64,000 bases of DNA from JAKAGZ01 sp963748105 (GCA_963748105.1 CAVVHP010000022.1:44930-108929), one strand, 5' to 3'; shown: positions 17,350-27,172, counted from the stretch's first letter. The notes: a model not told the origin generated them from the sequence alone. Numbers and translations are program-made.

Positions 17350-18535
17350 ATTTTGGAAAATTATTTTATTAGCATCATTCGTATTTTTTATTTCAGGCGG
17401 AATTTATTTTTTCGTAGCATCAGAAAATCAGGTACCCGTCTTCACTGAAAGTGATTCACATTCCCCTGCTTTAACTGAAGGTTTACAAACTATAAGCAAA
17501 CAACAAGAAGATATCACTGATCAAAGAAATAATGTAATAACTAAAACCGTAAAAAAAATCAGTCCGGCAGTTGTTGGAATAAATGTAACTGAAATAAGGC
17601 AATACCAGGATCCTTTTAGTTCTATTTATCAGAATGATCCCTTTTTCAGACAGTTTTTTGGAAACAACGGCACATACAGCCAGAAAGTTAAAGAACTTGG
17701 ATCAGGATATATTATTTCGCCTGATGGTTATATTGTAACAAATGATCACGTAGCTGGAAATGCCTCACAAATAACTGTAACGCTAACTAACGGGAAACAA
17801 TATCAAGCCAAACTAATTGGAACTGATCACGCTTCAGATATTTCTTTATTAAAAATAAAAGATTCCAACTTACCCTATGTAAAACTTGGCAACTCAGATG
17901 ATATTATTATTGGTGAATGGGTTATAGCACTTGGAAATCCATTTGGCCTCTTTGAAATAAATGATAAACCAACAGTTACTGTGGGAGTAATTTCTGCAAC
18001 AGGAATGAATCTGGAGCCGCTTGACAACAGGTATTACCTGAATATGATACAGACTGATGCAGCTATTAACGGCGGCAACAGCGGAGGACCGCTTGTAAAT
18101 AGTCTGGGTGAAGTTATTGGGATGAATACTCTCATTTATACGGCCGGCGGTGTTCAGGGAAGCATAGGACTTGGATTTGCAATTCCAATAAATAAGGTAA
18201 AGAGAATTGTAACTGAGCTAAAAGAGAACGGCAAAATCAATCGTAATTTTGATGTTGGATTGGGTGTTCAATCTATTGATGAAAATATAGCAAAAGCCTA
18301 TGGCCTTCCATCAGCAAGAGGTGTAATTGTAACAAGGGTTGTTCCCGGAAGCCCGGCAGATAAATGTGGAATTAGAGTACGAGATATTATTACTCAAGTA
18401 GAGAGTTACAAAATTAGTAATCAGGAAACTCTTTTAAGTGTTTTCCAGGAATTCCGTGCCGGACAATCAGTTACAATTAAATTGATGAGAAATGATAAAG
18501 AAATTACTACAACAATGAAACTGGAGCCTAAATGA
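17342..18535 (+). CDS. HtrA/DegP-family periplasmic serine protease
   Basis: Envelope quality-control protease. The 397-aa protein has an N-terminal membrane anchor or uncleaved signal (about 6-25), a trypsin-like domain with His136 (VTNDHVAGN), Asp166 (HASDISLLK) and Ser247 (GGNSGGPLV), and one PDZ domain (about 295-390, ARGVIVTRVVPGSPADK). A single PDZ and an N-terminal helix resemble DegS or HtrA-like proteins rather than two-PDZ DegP. Its ATG lies inside the end of plsY with AAAGGAAA upstream, and its TGA overlaps the purB ATG (ATGA). The gene sits in a plsY-htrA-purB operon. Confidence 0.92.
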   Translation: MNKFWKIILLASFVFFISGGIYFFVASENQVPVFTESDSHSPALTEGLQTISKQQEDITDQRNNVITKTVKKISPAVVGINVTEIRQYQDPFSSIYQNDPFFRQFFGNNGTYSQKVKELGSGYIISPDGYIVTNDHVAGNASQITVTLTNGKQYQAKLIGTDHASDISLLKIKDSNLPYVKLGNSDDIIIGEWVIALGNPFGLFEINDKPTVTVGVISATGMNLEPLDNRYYLNMIQTDAAINGGNSGGPLVNSLGEVIGMNTLIYTAGGVQGSIGLGFAIPINKVKRIVTELKENGKINRNFDVGLGVQSIDENIAKAYGLPSARGVIVTRVVPGSPADKCGIRVRDIITQVESYKISNQETLLSVFQEFRAGQSVTIKLMRNDKEITTTMKLEPK

Positions 18536-19830
18536 TAGAGCGCTATACCCTGCCGGAAATGGGAAAAATCTGGCAGGATGAATTTAAATTTAATACATGG
18601 TTACAAATTGAAATTCTTGCCTGTGAAGCAAGATGTGAAATGGGGAATATCCCAAAAGAAGATCTGGATGAAATAAAAAAGAAAGCTAAGTTTGATGTTA
18701 ATGCGGTTTTGGAAATTGAAAAGACAACCAAACACGATGTAATTGCATTTTTAACAAATGTTGCTGAATACGTTGGTCCGGCATCAAGGCATATTCATTA
18801 TGGAATGACGTCTTCCGATATTCTGGACACCACACTCTCCTACCAGATGAAATCTGCAGGAGAATTGTTATTAAACAGATTAAAAGAATTAAAAGATGCA
18901 CTAAAGAAAAGAGCAGTTGAACATAAAAATACTATTTGTGTTGGCCGATCGCATGGGATACATGCTGAGCCAACTACAATGGGATTAAAATTTGCACTCT
19001 GGTTCGAAGAAACAGAAAGAAATATTGAACGCCTTGAAAGAGCAATTAAAACAATAAGCGTTGGACAAATTTCAGGAGCAGTTGGAACTTTTGAACATTT
19101 ATCTCCGGAAGTTGAAAAATACGTTTGTAAAAAGATGGGACTTTCCCCTGCCCCTGTTTCAACACAGGTAATTCAAAGAGACCGGCACGCGGAATTTGTA
19201 ACTACTCTCTCACTAATCGGTGCAACACTTGAAAAAATAGCCATTGAAATACGTCACTTGCAGAGAACTGAAGTTCTGGAAGCGGAAGAATATTTTTCAA
19301 AAGGACAAAAAGGTTCATCTGCTATGCCTCACAAAAGAAATCCGATTGTAAGCGAAAGGATTACCGGACTGGCAAGAGTTCTTCGCGGAAATGCAATGGC
19401 AACAATTGAAAATGTAGCCCTCTGGCATGAAAGAGATATTTCTCATTCATCTGTTGAAAGAATAGTTGTCCCGGATAGTTGTATAGCCCTTGACTATATG
19501 CTGGATTTAATGACAAAATTAATAAGTAATCTTCTAATTTATCCTGAAAATATGATCAATAATCTGAATATAACACGCGGCCTTGTCTTCTCTCAAACGG
19601 TTATGCTCAAATTGGTTACAAAGGGACTAACTCGTGAAGAAGCTTATAAACTTGTACAAACTTCAGCAATGGATGTTTGGGCTGACCAGAATAAATCTCT
19701 GTTTGAAGAACTTTTAAAATCGGATGAAATAAAAAAATATATTACTGAGCAGGAATTGAAAGATATTTTCGAAAATAAAAATATGCTGAAAAATGTTGAT
19801 TTTATTTTTGCCCGGACAATCGAGGCGTGA
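18532..19830 (+). CDS. purB: Adenylosuccinate lyase
   Basis: Catalyses two beta-eliminations in purine synthesis: SAICAR to AICAR, and adenylosuccinate to AMP, each releasing fumarate. The 432-aa protein carries the fumarase/ASL superfamily signature GSSAMPHKRNPI, the N-terminal HDVIAFLTNVAEYVG, and the MTSSDILDT segment with the substrate-binding Ser pair. It is translationally coupled to the protease gene by an ATGA overlap. Length fits the short bacterial PurB of the B. subtilis type. Confidence 0.96.
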   Translation: MIERYTLPEMGKIWQDEFKFNTWLQIEILACEARCEMGNIPKEDLDEIKKKAKFDVNAVLEIEKTTKHDVIAFLTNVAEYVGPASRHIHYGMTSSDILDTTLSYQMKSAGELLLNRLKELKDALKKRAVEHKNTICVGRSHGIHAEPTTMGLKFALWFEETERNIERLERAIKTISVGQISGAVGTFEHLSPEVEKYVCKKMGLSPAPVSTQVIQRDRHAEFVTTLSLIGATLEKIAIEIRHLQRTEVLEAEEYFSKGQKGSSAMPHKRNPIVSERITGLARVLRGNAMATIENVALWHERDISHSSVERIVVPDSCIALDYMLDLMTKLISNLLIYPENMINNLNITRGLVFSQTVMLKLVTKGLTREEAYKLVQTSAMDVWADQNKSLFEELLKSDEIKKYITEQELKDIFENKNMLKNVDFIFARTIEA

Positions 19831-20007
19831 TATATATAAATAGTTTTCATGTGATCATCCCACTGAAATAAACACCATCCATCATAAACAGGTTGAATAT
19901 AAAGTTTCTACAAAGTATTTAGCTTGTAATGGATCAAAATCGTTTAAAAATTGTAAAACATTGGTTACAATTGGAATATGTAAATGAAAATTAATAAAGG
20001 AAAGTTA

Positions 20008-22083
20008 ATGAGAAGAATATTAATTCTGATAATACTTGTAATCGCAGCAAATGTTTATCTGGCCAATTCGAATAAACCGGAACAGGAATATGTTGTAATC
20101 GGTCAGGATTCTGTTAAAGTAATTACTCCCGAACACCATATGGCAAAGCTGGATGAATTGATAAACACTTTATTATCAAGATACCATTATAAAAAGTTTG
20201 ATCTTAATGATTCATTATCATCTGTAATATTTGATAGATATATACAAGCTCTTGATTACAACAGGAGTTATTTTTTCGCATCTGATATTAAGTCATTTGA
20301 TAAGTACAGGTATCAGCTTGATGATGATTTCAAAAATGGTGATATACAGCCTGAGTATGATATTTATAATTTATTCGTGGAAAGAATGAATAACAGGATA
20401 GATTATGTGCACGAACTTTTGAAAAAAGGGTTCGATTTTTCTAAAAATGAAAGCTATGCTTTTAAAAGAGACAGCGCAGATTGGCCTAAAAATCAGAAAG
20501 AAATGGATGAACTTTGGAGAAAGAAAGTAAAAAATGATGCTCTTAATCTCTTGCTTACCGGAAAAGACTGGCCTTCAATAGTGAAAACTCTGGGAAAAAG
20601 ATATGAGAATTATAGAAGGGCATATAACCAGTTAAACAGTCAGGATGTATTCCAGATAGCTATGAATTCTTATACCGGAGCTATTGATCCACATACAACA
20701 TATTTATCTCCTATTAGCAAAGATAATTTCAATATAGATATGGCTAGATCGCTTGAAGGAATCGGTGCTCAGCTTACAACCGAAGATGAATATACAAAGG
20801 TTGCTAAAATAATTGCCGGTGGTCCGGCTTTTAAGAGTAAGTTACTTCATAATGGAGACAAAATTACAGGTGTTGCGCAAGGTGAAGATGGCGAGATGGT
20901 AGATGTAATCGGATGGAGATTAAATGATGTGGTAAAATTGATCAGAGGTGATAAGGGAACTATCGTGCGATTACAAATACTTCCAGCTTCTGAGGGTGTA
21001 AATGCCACGCCAAAAGAAATAAAATTAACCCGAGATAAAGTAAAGCTGAATGAAATGTCAGCAAAAATGGATACTCTTGATATAAAAGATAACAATACTC
21101 CTTTTCGTTTTGGAGTAATTACATTGCCGACATTTTATAGTGATTTTGCCGCCAAAGCTAAAGGCGATAAGAATTATAAAAGCACTACCCGTGATATAAA
21201 AAATCTCCTTATAAAACTAAAGAAAGAAAAAGTTGATGGCGTAATAATCGATTTACGAAATAATGGTGGCGGATCACTGCAGGAAGTAATCTCACTTGTT
21301 GGATTATTCATTAAAAACGGTCCCGTTGTTCAGGTTAAAAACGCTGATGGAAGTATTGAGGTTGACAGAGATCCAGATCCGGGTATTTTGTATGACGGTC
21401 CCATGGCCGTTATGGTTAATCGTTTTAGTGCTTCTGCTTCTGAGATTTTTACTGCCGCCATCCAGGATTATGGCAGAGGAATTATTGTTGGTGAAAACAC
21501 CTATGGAAAAGGAACTGTACAAAATGGTATTGACCTGAATAGAATAGTTCCTGAGTCAGATAATAAATTTGGACAAATTAATTTAACAATTGCAAAATTT
21601 TACAGAGTGACAGGAAACAGCACTCAAAATTTAGGAGTAACACCAGACATTCAATTTCCTTCAGCATACCCTGCTGATAAATTTGGCGAAAGCTCACAAG
21701 CAAGCGCATTACCATGGGATAAGATAAAATCCTCTAACTTTACTCAATTTTCAAACATAAAAAAATATATCCCAGCACTTGAAAAGAAGCATGAAGAAAG
21801 GATTAAAGATAATCCGGATTTCCAGGAATTAATTGCACATGTTAACCATCTGAAGGAATCGATGAATAAACATTCTGTTTCATTAAACCAGGATGTGAGA
21901 AAGAAGGAAAAGGAAGAACAGGAAGCGAAGAAACTGGCTCTGGAAAATGCAGTTAGAAAGAGAGAAGGATTAAAGCTTTTGAAAAAAGGTGAGGTGTCAA
22001 AAAATGAATCTAAAAATTCCGATGCCGAGCTGGATGAAACAGGACACATACTTGCAGATTATATTATTATGACGATCGGATGA
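20008..22083 (+). CDS. Carboxy-terminal processing (tail-specific) protease, S41 family
   Basis: Periplasmic protease of the Prc/Tsp type. The start is taken at the ATG at 20008 (691 aa), which has AAAGGAAAG just upstream, rather than the in-frame ATG at 19984. A signal anchor (RRILILIILVIAANVYL) precedes a helical N-terminal domain, a PDZ domain (about 235-320, SLEGIGAQLTTEDEYTKV), the S41 core with DLRNNGGGSLQEVISL, the catalytic Ser in RFSASASEIFTAA, and Lys in GENTYGKGTVQ. The C-terminal charged coiled region is the Prc-like DUF3340 extension. It stands alone between purB and a convergent aldehyde dehydrogenase. Confidence 0.94.
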   Translation: MRRILILIILVIAANVYLANSNKPEQEYVVIGQDSVKVITPEHHMAKLDELINTLLSRYHYKKFDLNDSLSSVIFDRYIQALDYNRSYFFASDIKSFDKYRYQLDDDFKNGDIQPEYDIYNLFVERMNNRIDYVHELLKKGFDFSKNESYAFKRDSADWPKNQKEMDELWRKKVKNDALNLLLTGKDWPSIVKTLGKRYENYRRAYNQLNSQDVFQIAMNSYTGAIDPHTTYLSPISKDNFNIDMARSLEGIGAQLTTEDEYTKVAKIIAGGPAFKSKLLHNGDKITGVAQGEDGEMVDVIGWRLNDVVKLIRGDKGTIVRLQILPASEGVNATPKEIKLTRDKVKLNEMSAKMDTLDIKDNNTPFRFGVITLPTFYSDFAAKAKGDKNYKSTTRDIKNLLIKLKKEKVDGVIIDLRNNGGGSLQEVISLVGLFIKNGPVVQVKNADGSIEVDRDPDPGILYDGPMAVMVNRFSASASEIFTAAIQDYGRGIIVGENTYGKGTVQNGIDLNRIVPESDNKFGQINLTIAKFYRVTGNSTQNLGVTPDIQFPSAYPADKFGESSQASALPWDKIKSSNFTQFSNIKKYIPALEKKHEERIKDNPDFQELIAHVNHLKESMNKHSVSLNQDVRKKEKEEQEAKKLALENAVRKREGLKLLKKGEVSKNESKNSDAELDETGHILADYIIMTIG

Positions 22084-22091
22084 TTATTTAA

Positions 22092-22120
22092 GTAGAGACA
22101 CGCTGTTTGCGTGTCTCTAC
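22092..22120. terminator. Perfect 12-bp hairpin between convergent genes
   Basis: GTAGAGACACGC, loop TGTTT, and GCGTGTCTCTAC form a perfect stem in the 47-base gap between the processing protease and the convergent aldehyde dehydrogenase. It probably serves as a two-way transcript end. It lacks a strong T tract, and its GTAGAGAC...GTCTCTAC ends resemble dispersed palindromic repeats found in many Bacteroidota and cyanobacteria, so it may instead be a repeat unit used as a terminator. Confidence 0.65.
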
Positions 22121-22130
22121 ATTAACCTGC

Positions 22131-23663
22131 CTAAATATCAAATTTAATTCCCTGCGCCAAAGGTAGCTCAGTTCCATAATTGATGGTATTTGTTTGTCTT
22201 CTCATATACGCTTTCCAAGAATCTGAACCGGATTCGCGTCCGCCTCCGGTTTCTTTTTCACCACCGAACGCACCGCCAATTTCAGCGCCGCTTGTACCGA
22301 TATTCACATTAGCTATTCCACAATCAGATCCTCTGCCTGACAGGAATTCTTCCGCTTCTCTCATATTTGTACTAAATATAGCTGATGACAATCCCTGAAC
22401 AACGTCATTATGAATCTTAATTGCATTCTTCACATCACCGGAATATTTAATTAAATATAAAATCGGAGCGAATGTTTCTTCCTGCACAATTTCATATTCA
22501 TTTTTTGCTTCAACAATTGCCGGACGAACATAAGTACCGGCTTCATATCCTTTCCCTTTTAATACTTCCCCACCGTATATGATCTTGCCGCCTTCTTTCT
22601 TAACTTTCTGAAGCGCTTCAGTAAACATTTTAACTGCATCTTTATCAATCAATGGCCCAACGTGATTTTTCTGATCCAGAGGATTCCCGATCTTAAGCCC
22701 TTTATATGCTTTTGTTAATGAAGCTTTTACTTTGTTGTAAATTGATTCGTGAATTATCAATCTTCTTGTTGAAGTACATCTCTGTCCGCAAGTACCGACC
22801 GCACCGAAAACGATTGCCGGCATTGCCATTTTAAGGTCCGTGTCAGGAGTTAAAATAATTCCGTTGTTACCGCCGAGCTCCATTATTGCTTTCCCGAATC
22901 TTCCTGCAATTACCTGGTTTGCGTGTCTTCCAACTCTTGTAGAACCTGTAATAGAAATAAGAGGAACTCTCTTATCATTCAGCATTGTTTCGCCAATAGT
23001 GGCCCCTCTACCAATAACAAGATTAAAAATACCTTCGGGTAATTTGTTTTCTTTAATTACTTCAGAAATAATATTCTGAGTAGCAATTGCAGAAAGAGGA
23101 ACTTTTGAAGATGGCTTCCAAAGATTTACATCGCCGCAAACAGCTGCCAGCATTGCGTTCCAGGAATACACAGCAACAGGAAAATTAAATGCTGAAACTG
23201 TCCCAACAATTCCAAGTGGATGATATTGGTCGTACATTCTGTGATTTGCTCTCTCAGAGACCATCGTGTAGCCGTACAATTGTCTTGACTGCCCAACCGC
23301 AAAGTCACATATATCAATCATTTCCTGAACTTCACCTAATCCTTCCTGGAGTGATTTTCCCATTTCAAAAGAAACAAGTTTTCCAAGGTAAGGTTTATAC
23401 TCCCTGAGCTTTAGCCCAATTTGTCTGACAATTTCGCCTCTTTTAGGAGCAGGCATATCTCTCCAGACCGGGAACGATTTCTCTGCTTGTTTAATTACTT
23501 TATTGTAATCATTTGCTGAAGCCTGGTAAACAGATCCTATAAATTCGCCAGTTGCAGGTGAATAAATTTTTAATTCCCCTTCACCTTTCGTTTGGTTCCA
23601 TTTTGTTCCGGTAGAAGAACCGAAATTCTTCTTTTTTATTCCTAATTGTTTTAAGAATTGCAT
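22131..23663 (-). CDS. ALDH7-type aldehyde dehydrogenase (probable alpha-aminoadipate semialdehyde dehydrogenase)
   Basis: A 510-aa NAD(P)-dependent aldehyde dehydrogenase. The fold signature is present: SAFNFPVAVYSWNAM, the catalytic Glu in IMELGGNNGIIL, and the nucleophilic Cys in GTCGQRCTSTRRL. The GQRCTSTRR and ANVNIGTSGAEIGGAFGGEK stretches match the ALDH7 (antiquitin) subfamily, which oxidises alpha-aminoadipate 6-semialdehyde/piperideine-6-carboxylate. A lysine 6-aminotransferase gene lies divergently 800 bases away and would supply this semialdehyde, so the two enzymes form the first steps of lysine degradation to 2-aminoadipate. An Rrf2 regulator sits just upstream on the same strand, 23 bases from this start. 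Confidence 0.92.
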   Translation of the reverse strand: MQFLKQLGIKKKNFGSSTGTKWNQTKGEGELKIYSPATGEFIGSVYQASANDYNKVIKQAEKSFPVWRDMPAPKRGEIVRQIGLKLREYKPYLGKLVSFEMGKSLQEGLGEVQEMIDICDFAVGQSRQLYGYTMVSERANHRMYDQYHPLGIVGTVSAFNFPVAVYSWNAMLAAVCGDVNLWKPSSKVPLSAIATQNIISEVIKENKLPEGIFNLVIGRGATIGETMLNDKRVPLISITGSTRVGRHANQVIAGRFGKAIMELGGNNGIILTPDTDLKMAMPAIVFGAVGTCGQRCTSTRRLIIHESIYNKVKASLTKAYKGLKIGNPLDQKNHVGPLIDKDAVKMFTEALQKVKKEGGKIIYGGEVLKGKGYEAGTYVRPAIVEAKNEYEIVQEETFAPILYLIKYSGDVKNAIKIHNDVVQGLSSAIFSTNMREAEEFLSGRGSDCGIANVNIGTSGAEIGGAFGGEKETGGGRESGSDSWKAYMRRQTNTINYGTELPLAQGIKFDI

Positions 23664-23686
23664 TTTTTTCTCCCTGATATTTTATA

Positions 23687-24112
23687 TCAATGATCGTTAT
23701 GATTTATTTTATTTAATATATCTTTTAAAGTGATTTGTTTCATTTTATTTTCTATGTCTACCTGTATATCAGCAAAAAGATCAAGGAAAAATTTATTCAG
23801 ATTTAAGATTTCGTCCTGGTTTCCTTTGTTCTCTGCCACATTAAGATAAAATGCCTTCCTGTCTTCAATCGCGCAGTAAATTTCCTGCAGGTGAAGTTCA
23901 TCAATATTTCTTTTTATGATAAATCCACCCGATGCCCCGTGAGTACTCTCGACAATTCCATTTTTAACGAGCATTGATAAAATTTTTCGGAGCTTGGATG
24001 CGTTTATTCCGGTATGTTCTGAAATTTCATTGCTTGTTTTTGGCTCGGGACTCGTCTTAGCCATATAACAAAGTGCTTTTACTGAAGTGGATAATTTTGT
24101 TGAAGCTGACAT
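23687..24112 (-). CDS. Rrf2-family transcriptional regulator
   Basis: A 141-aa protein with a winged helix-turn-helix: STSVKALCYMAKTS, then ISEHTGINASKLRKILSMLVKNGIV and GASGGFIIKR, typical of Rrf2. The C-terminal part lacks the three-Cys cluster of iron-sulfur Rrf2 proteins (IscR, NsrR), so it probably senses a small molecule or protein partner. It lies between the divergent lysine aminotransferase and the ALDH7 gene, and starts 23 bases upstream of the latter; it is the likely local regulator of lysine degradation, which is inference. A palindrome is found 15 bases before its start. Confidence 0.9.
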   Translation of the reverse strand: MSASTKLSTSVKALCYMAKTSPEPKTSNEISEHTGINASKLRKILSMLVKNGIVESTHGASGGFIIKRNIDELHLQEIYCAIEDRKAFYLNVAENKGNQDEILNLNKFFLDLFADIQVDIENKMKQITLKDILNKINHNDH

Positions 24113-24126
24113 ATTTTTTTATTATT

Positions 24127-24143
24127 GTTACAGTAAGTGTAAC
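24127..24143. promoter_or_regulatory. Palindrome upstream of the Rrf2 gene, candidate operator
   Basis: GTTACA, a 5-base spacer GTAAG, then TGTAAC form a perfect 6-bp inverted repeat, centred about 23 bases before the Rrf2 start codon, where a promoter would be expected. Rrf2 regulators bind dyad sites of similar size. I found no second clear copy near the lysine aminotransferase start, so this is only a candidate autoregulatory operator. The rest of the 24113-24459 divergent interval shows no gene. Confidence 0.4.
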
Positions 24144-24459
24144 TAATGATATAGCAAAAAGCAAATAATTGATCAATTTAGGCCATATTTACAGGAAATT
24201 TTAAGATATATTTACACGGATTGATTCTACATTCTTAAATTTCTAAATTTCTACTGTAAAATTAATAGAATTCTTATGCATCATTACATAATATTTTCAG
24301 AACAAACAGGTTTTAATAACCTGCGGAGCTACTTAAGTTCCCGCTTCGAGAACGTTTTCTAATCCTGTTCCCCACTCAACACTTTTCAAAAAATTATTTT
24401 ATTCAACTTACTATTAAACGGCTTTTGCTGTTCTAATTTTTTCTGCTCAGGAGGAAATA

Positions 24460-25825
24460 ATGTTAAACAATAATACAGAAGAAGAATTAATGACAAAAAC
24501 TGAAAACATATCACCCGATAATGTACATTCAACTTTAGCTAAATATATGCTGGCTGATGGATTTAGTATTGTGCTAGATATGAAAAACAGCAATGGTTCA
24601 AGAATTAATTGATGCAAAGACAGGAATCGAATACATAGATTTTTTCACTTTCTTTGCTTCAAATCCACTTGGAATGAATCATCCCGGTATAAACAATGAA
24701 AAATTCAGAAAACGGCTTGCAGATGTTGCAATGGTTAAGCCATCAAATTCAGATATTTACACAAACTATATGGCTGAATTTGTAGAGACATTTGCGAGAG
24801 TTGCAAAACCTGAATACATGAAACATTTGTTTTTTGTTTCCGGCGGCGCACTCGCTGTTGAAAATGGCTTAAAAGTCGCTTTCGACTGGAAAGTTCAGAA
24901 GAATTTTGAAAAAGGTTATAAAGAAGAAAAAGGACACCAGGTTCTCCATTTCAAGGAAGCTTTCCATGGTAGAAGCGGGTATACAATGTCTATTACAAAC
25001 ACAGATCCGGTAAAAGTTAAATACTTCCCCAAATTCAACTGGCCGAGAGTTATAAATCCCAAAATTACATTCCCTCTTGAAGACAATATTGAGAGTGTAA
25101 AAAAACTTGAACAACAGGCTATTGAAGAAATCCAGAATGCAATAAAGAATAACAAAGATGATATCGCTGTAATAATAATTGAACCAATTCAAGGCGAAGG
25201 CGGCGATAATATGTTCAGGAAAGAATTCTTTGAGACACTTAGAAAAATTGCCGATGAAAATGAAATACTCCTGATGTTTGATGAAGTACAGACTGGCGTT
25301 GGTTTAACCGGTAAGATGTGGGCTCACGAATATTATGTAAAACCTGATATAATATCGTTTGGCAAAAAGACTCAGGCATGCGGAATTATGGTATCTGACA
25401 GAATTGATGACATTAAAGGCAATGTTTTTAAGGTTTCCAGCAGAATTAATTCTACCTGGGGAGCAAACCTCGTGGATATGGTAAGATCTCAAAGAATATT
25501 TGAAATAATTGAAGAAGAAAATCTTGTAGAAAATGCCAGGGTACAGGGAGAATACCTGAAAGACAGACTGATGAAGATTCAGAGTGACTTCCCTCACCTC
25601 GTATCAAATACAAGAGGTTTAGGACTCATGTGTTCCTTTGATTTAACTAACGCAGAAATCAGGAATAATTTTACAAAAATGTGTGAAAAAGAAAGACTCC
25701 TGATACTTGGTTGCGGACAGAAAACGGTTCGCTTCAGACCTGCTTTAAATATAAAGCGGGAAGATCTTGATGCGGGCTTGAATATTATCAGAAAAGTTCT
25801 CACATTAATGGCGTCAAATAATTAA
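24460..25825 (+). CDS. lat: L-lysine 6-transaminase (interrupted by a 1-base frameshift)
   Basis: Class-III PLP aminotransferase that moves the epsilon-amino group of lysine to 2-oxoglutarate, giving 2-aminoadipate 6-semialdehyde. Translation should begin at ATG 24460, six bases after a strong AGGAGG site. The N-terminal 48 codons (through LADGFSIVLDMKNSNGSR) are in one frame, and LIDAKTGIEYIDFFTFFAS onward is in another. Removing one A at about 24603 joins them as GSRLIDA. Family motifs are present: FASNPLGMNHP, EPIQGEGGDN, MFDEVQTGVG and the PLP lysine in SFGKKTQACG. A span of remainder 1 on division by 3 fits one insertion. Restored length is about 454 aa. The ALDH7 gene provides the next step. 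Confidence 0.9.
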
Positions 25826-25849
25826 ACTAATTATTATACTACTTGCACA

Positions 25850-25884
25850 GCGGCTTCCACAGAACGGGAGCCGTTGTTATTTTA
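25850..25884 (+). terminator. Terminator-like hairpin after the lysine aminotransferase
   Basis: GCGGCTTCC and GGGAGCCGT pair as a 9-bp stem with two wobble pairs and a 7-base loop, followed by a T-rich stretch. It lies 25 bases after the transaminase stop and 60 bases before rsmI. Confidence 0.5.
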
Positions 25885-25945
25885 AAGAGAAAAAAGGTTA
25901 TTTTACAGCATAATTATAATAACGAAGGAATTATTTTAGATTTTA

Positions 25946-26632
25946 ATGGAATCATCACTATATATTGTCAGCACACCAATTGGAAATCTAAAGGATATCA
26001 CTCTAAGAGCTATAGAAATTCTAAATGAAGTTAACTTTATAGCTTGCGAAGACACAAGAGTGACTGCTTTTCTTCTGAATAATTATGAAATAAAGTCCGA
26101 ATTAATTTCACTAAACGCCGCAAATGAAAGTAAAAAAATAGACTCCGTTATTAGTAGAATAAGAAATGGTGAATCGTGCGCACTGGTTTCTGATGCAGGG
26201 ACACCGGGTATTTCTGATCCCGGCACCAGGCTTATTTCCGCTACAATAAAAAAAGGAATTACAGTTATACCTGTACCTGGTGTTACTGCTGCCATAACTG
26301 CACTTACGCTCAGCGGATTACCGACAGATTCCTTTATTTATGAGGGATTTATTCCACAAAAAAAAGGCAGACAGAAATTACTAAAGAAATTAGCCGAAGA
26401 AGAAAGGACAATTATTCTTTACGAGTCCACCTACAGAATTGAAAAATTGCTGAATGAACTAAATAATTATATGCCCAAAAGGACTTTAGTTGTTTGCAGA
26501 GAATTGACTAAAAAATTTGAAGAAACCTGGCGTGGAACTGCTTCAGAAATATTGAGTAATTTTTCTGATAAAATAACAAAAGGCGAATTCACCGTAGTAA
26601 TTTCGCCCTTAAACTGGAAAGTAAAAGAATAA
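25946..26632 (+). CDS. rsmI: 16S rRNA (cytidine-1402-2'-O)-methyltransferase
   Basis: SAM-dependent methyltransferase of the tetrapyrrole-methylase fold that modifies C1402 in the decoding centre. The 228-aa protein opens with LYIVSTPIGNLKDITLRAIE, continues with ACEDTRVTAFLL, SDAGTPGISDPG and VIPVPGVTAAITALTLSG, and ends with the KGEFTVVISP segment; all are family hallmarks. It stands on the plus strand and is convergent with apt, stop to stop without a gap. Confidence 0.95.
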   Translation: MESSLYIVSTPIGNLKDITLRAIEILNEVNFIACEDTRVTAFLLNNYEIKSELISLNAANESKKIDSVISRIRNGESCALVSDAGTPGISDPGTRLISATIKKGITVIPVPGVTAAITALTLSGLPTDSFIYEGFIPQKKGRQKLLKKLAEEERTIILYESTYRIEKLLNELNNYMPKRTLVVCRELTKKFEETWRGTASEILSNFSDKITKGEFTVVISPLNWKVKE

Positions 26633-27163
26633 TTATTTTTCGTCCTTATAATCTACAAGCGATTGGACATCATAATTTTTCAGATGTTCTCTTCCTTTCA
26701 AAAATGATAATTCAATAATAAAAGATATCTGCAAAACCTTCCCGCCTAATTTTTCAATAAGCTTACAAGCCGCTTCAGCAGTTCCCCCGGTAGCAAGTAA
26801 ATCATCGTGTAATAAGACCTTATCGCCGGGCTTTATCGCATCTTTGTGAATTTCTATTGTATCTGTCCCATATTCAAGTGCGTAGGTTTCCTTTAGTGTC
26901 TCAGCCGGTAATTTACCTGGTTTTCTAATCAGGACAAATCCCACATCCAGTTTATCAGCAAGCATAGAGCCAAAAATAAATCCACGCGATTCAATTCCAA
27001 CAACTTTCGTAATATCAAGATTTTCAGCTCTATCAAACAACATTTTTGAAGTCAGTTTTAATGCTACAGGATCTTTCAAAATAGTCGTTATATCTCTGAA
27101 CATAATACCCTGTTTAGGGAAATCCTTAACGCCACGAATGTATTGCTTTAAATCTACTGACAT
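26633..27163 (-). CDS. apt: Adenine phosphoribosyltransferase
   Basis: Purine salvage: adenine plus PRPP to AMP. The 176-aa protein has the typical N-terminus KQYIRGVKDFPKQGIMFRDI, the GIESRGFIFG loop, and the PRPP-binding motif VLLHDDLLATGGTAEAA. Length fits the family. It is followed upstream on the same strand by an enoyl-CoA hydratase gene 9 bases away, with which it may share a transcript. Confidence 0.96.
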   Translation of the reverse strand: MSVDLKQYIRGVKDFPKQGIMFRDITTILKDPVALKLTSKMLFDRAENLDITKVVGIESRGFIFGSMLADKLDVGFVLIRKPGKLPAETLKETYALEYGTDTIEIHKDAIKPGDKVLLHDDLLATGGTAEAACKLIEKLGGKVLQISFIIELSFLKGREHLKNYDVQSLVDYKDEK

Positions 27164-27172
27164 AGAGACCTT

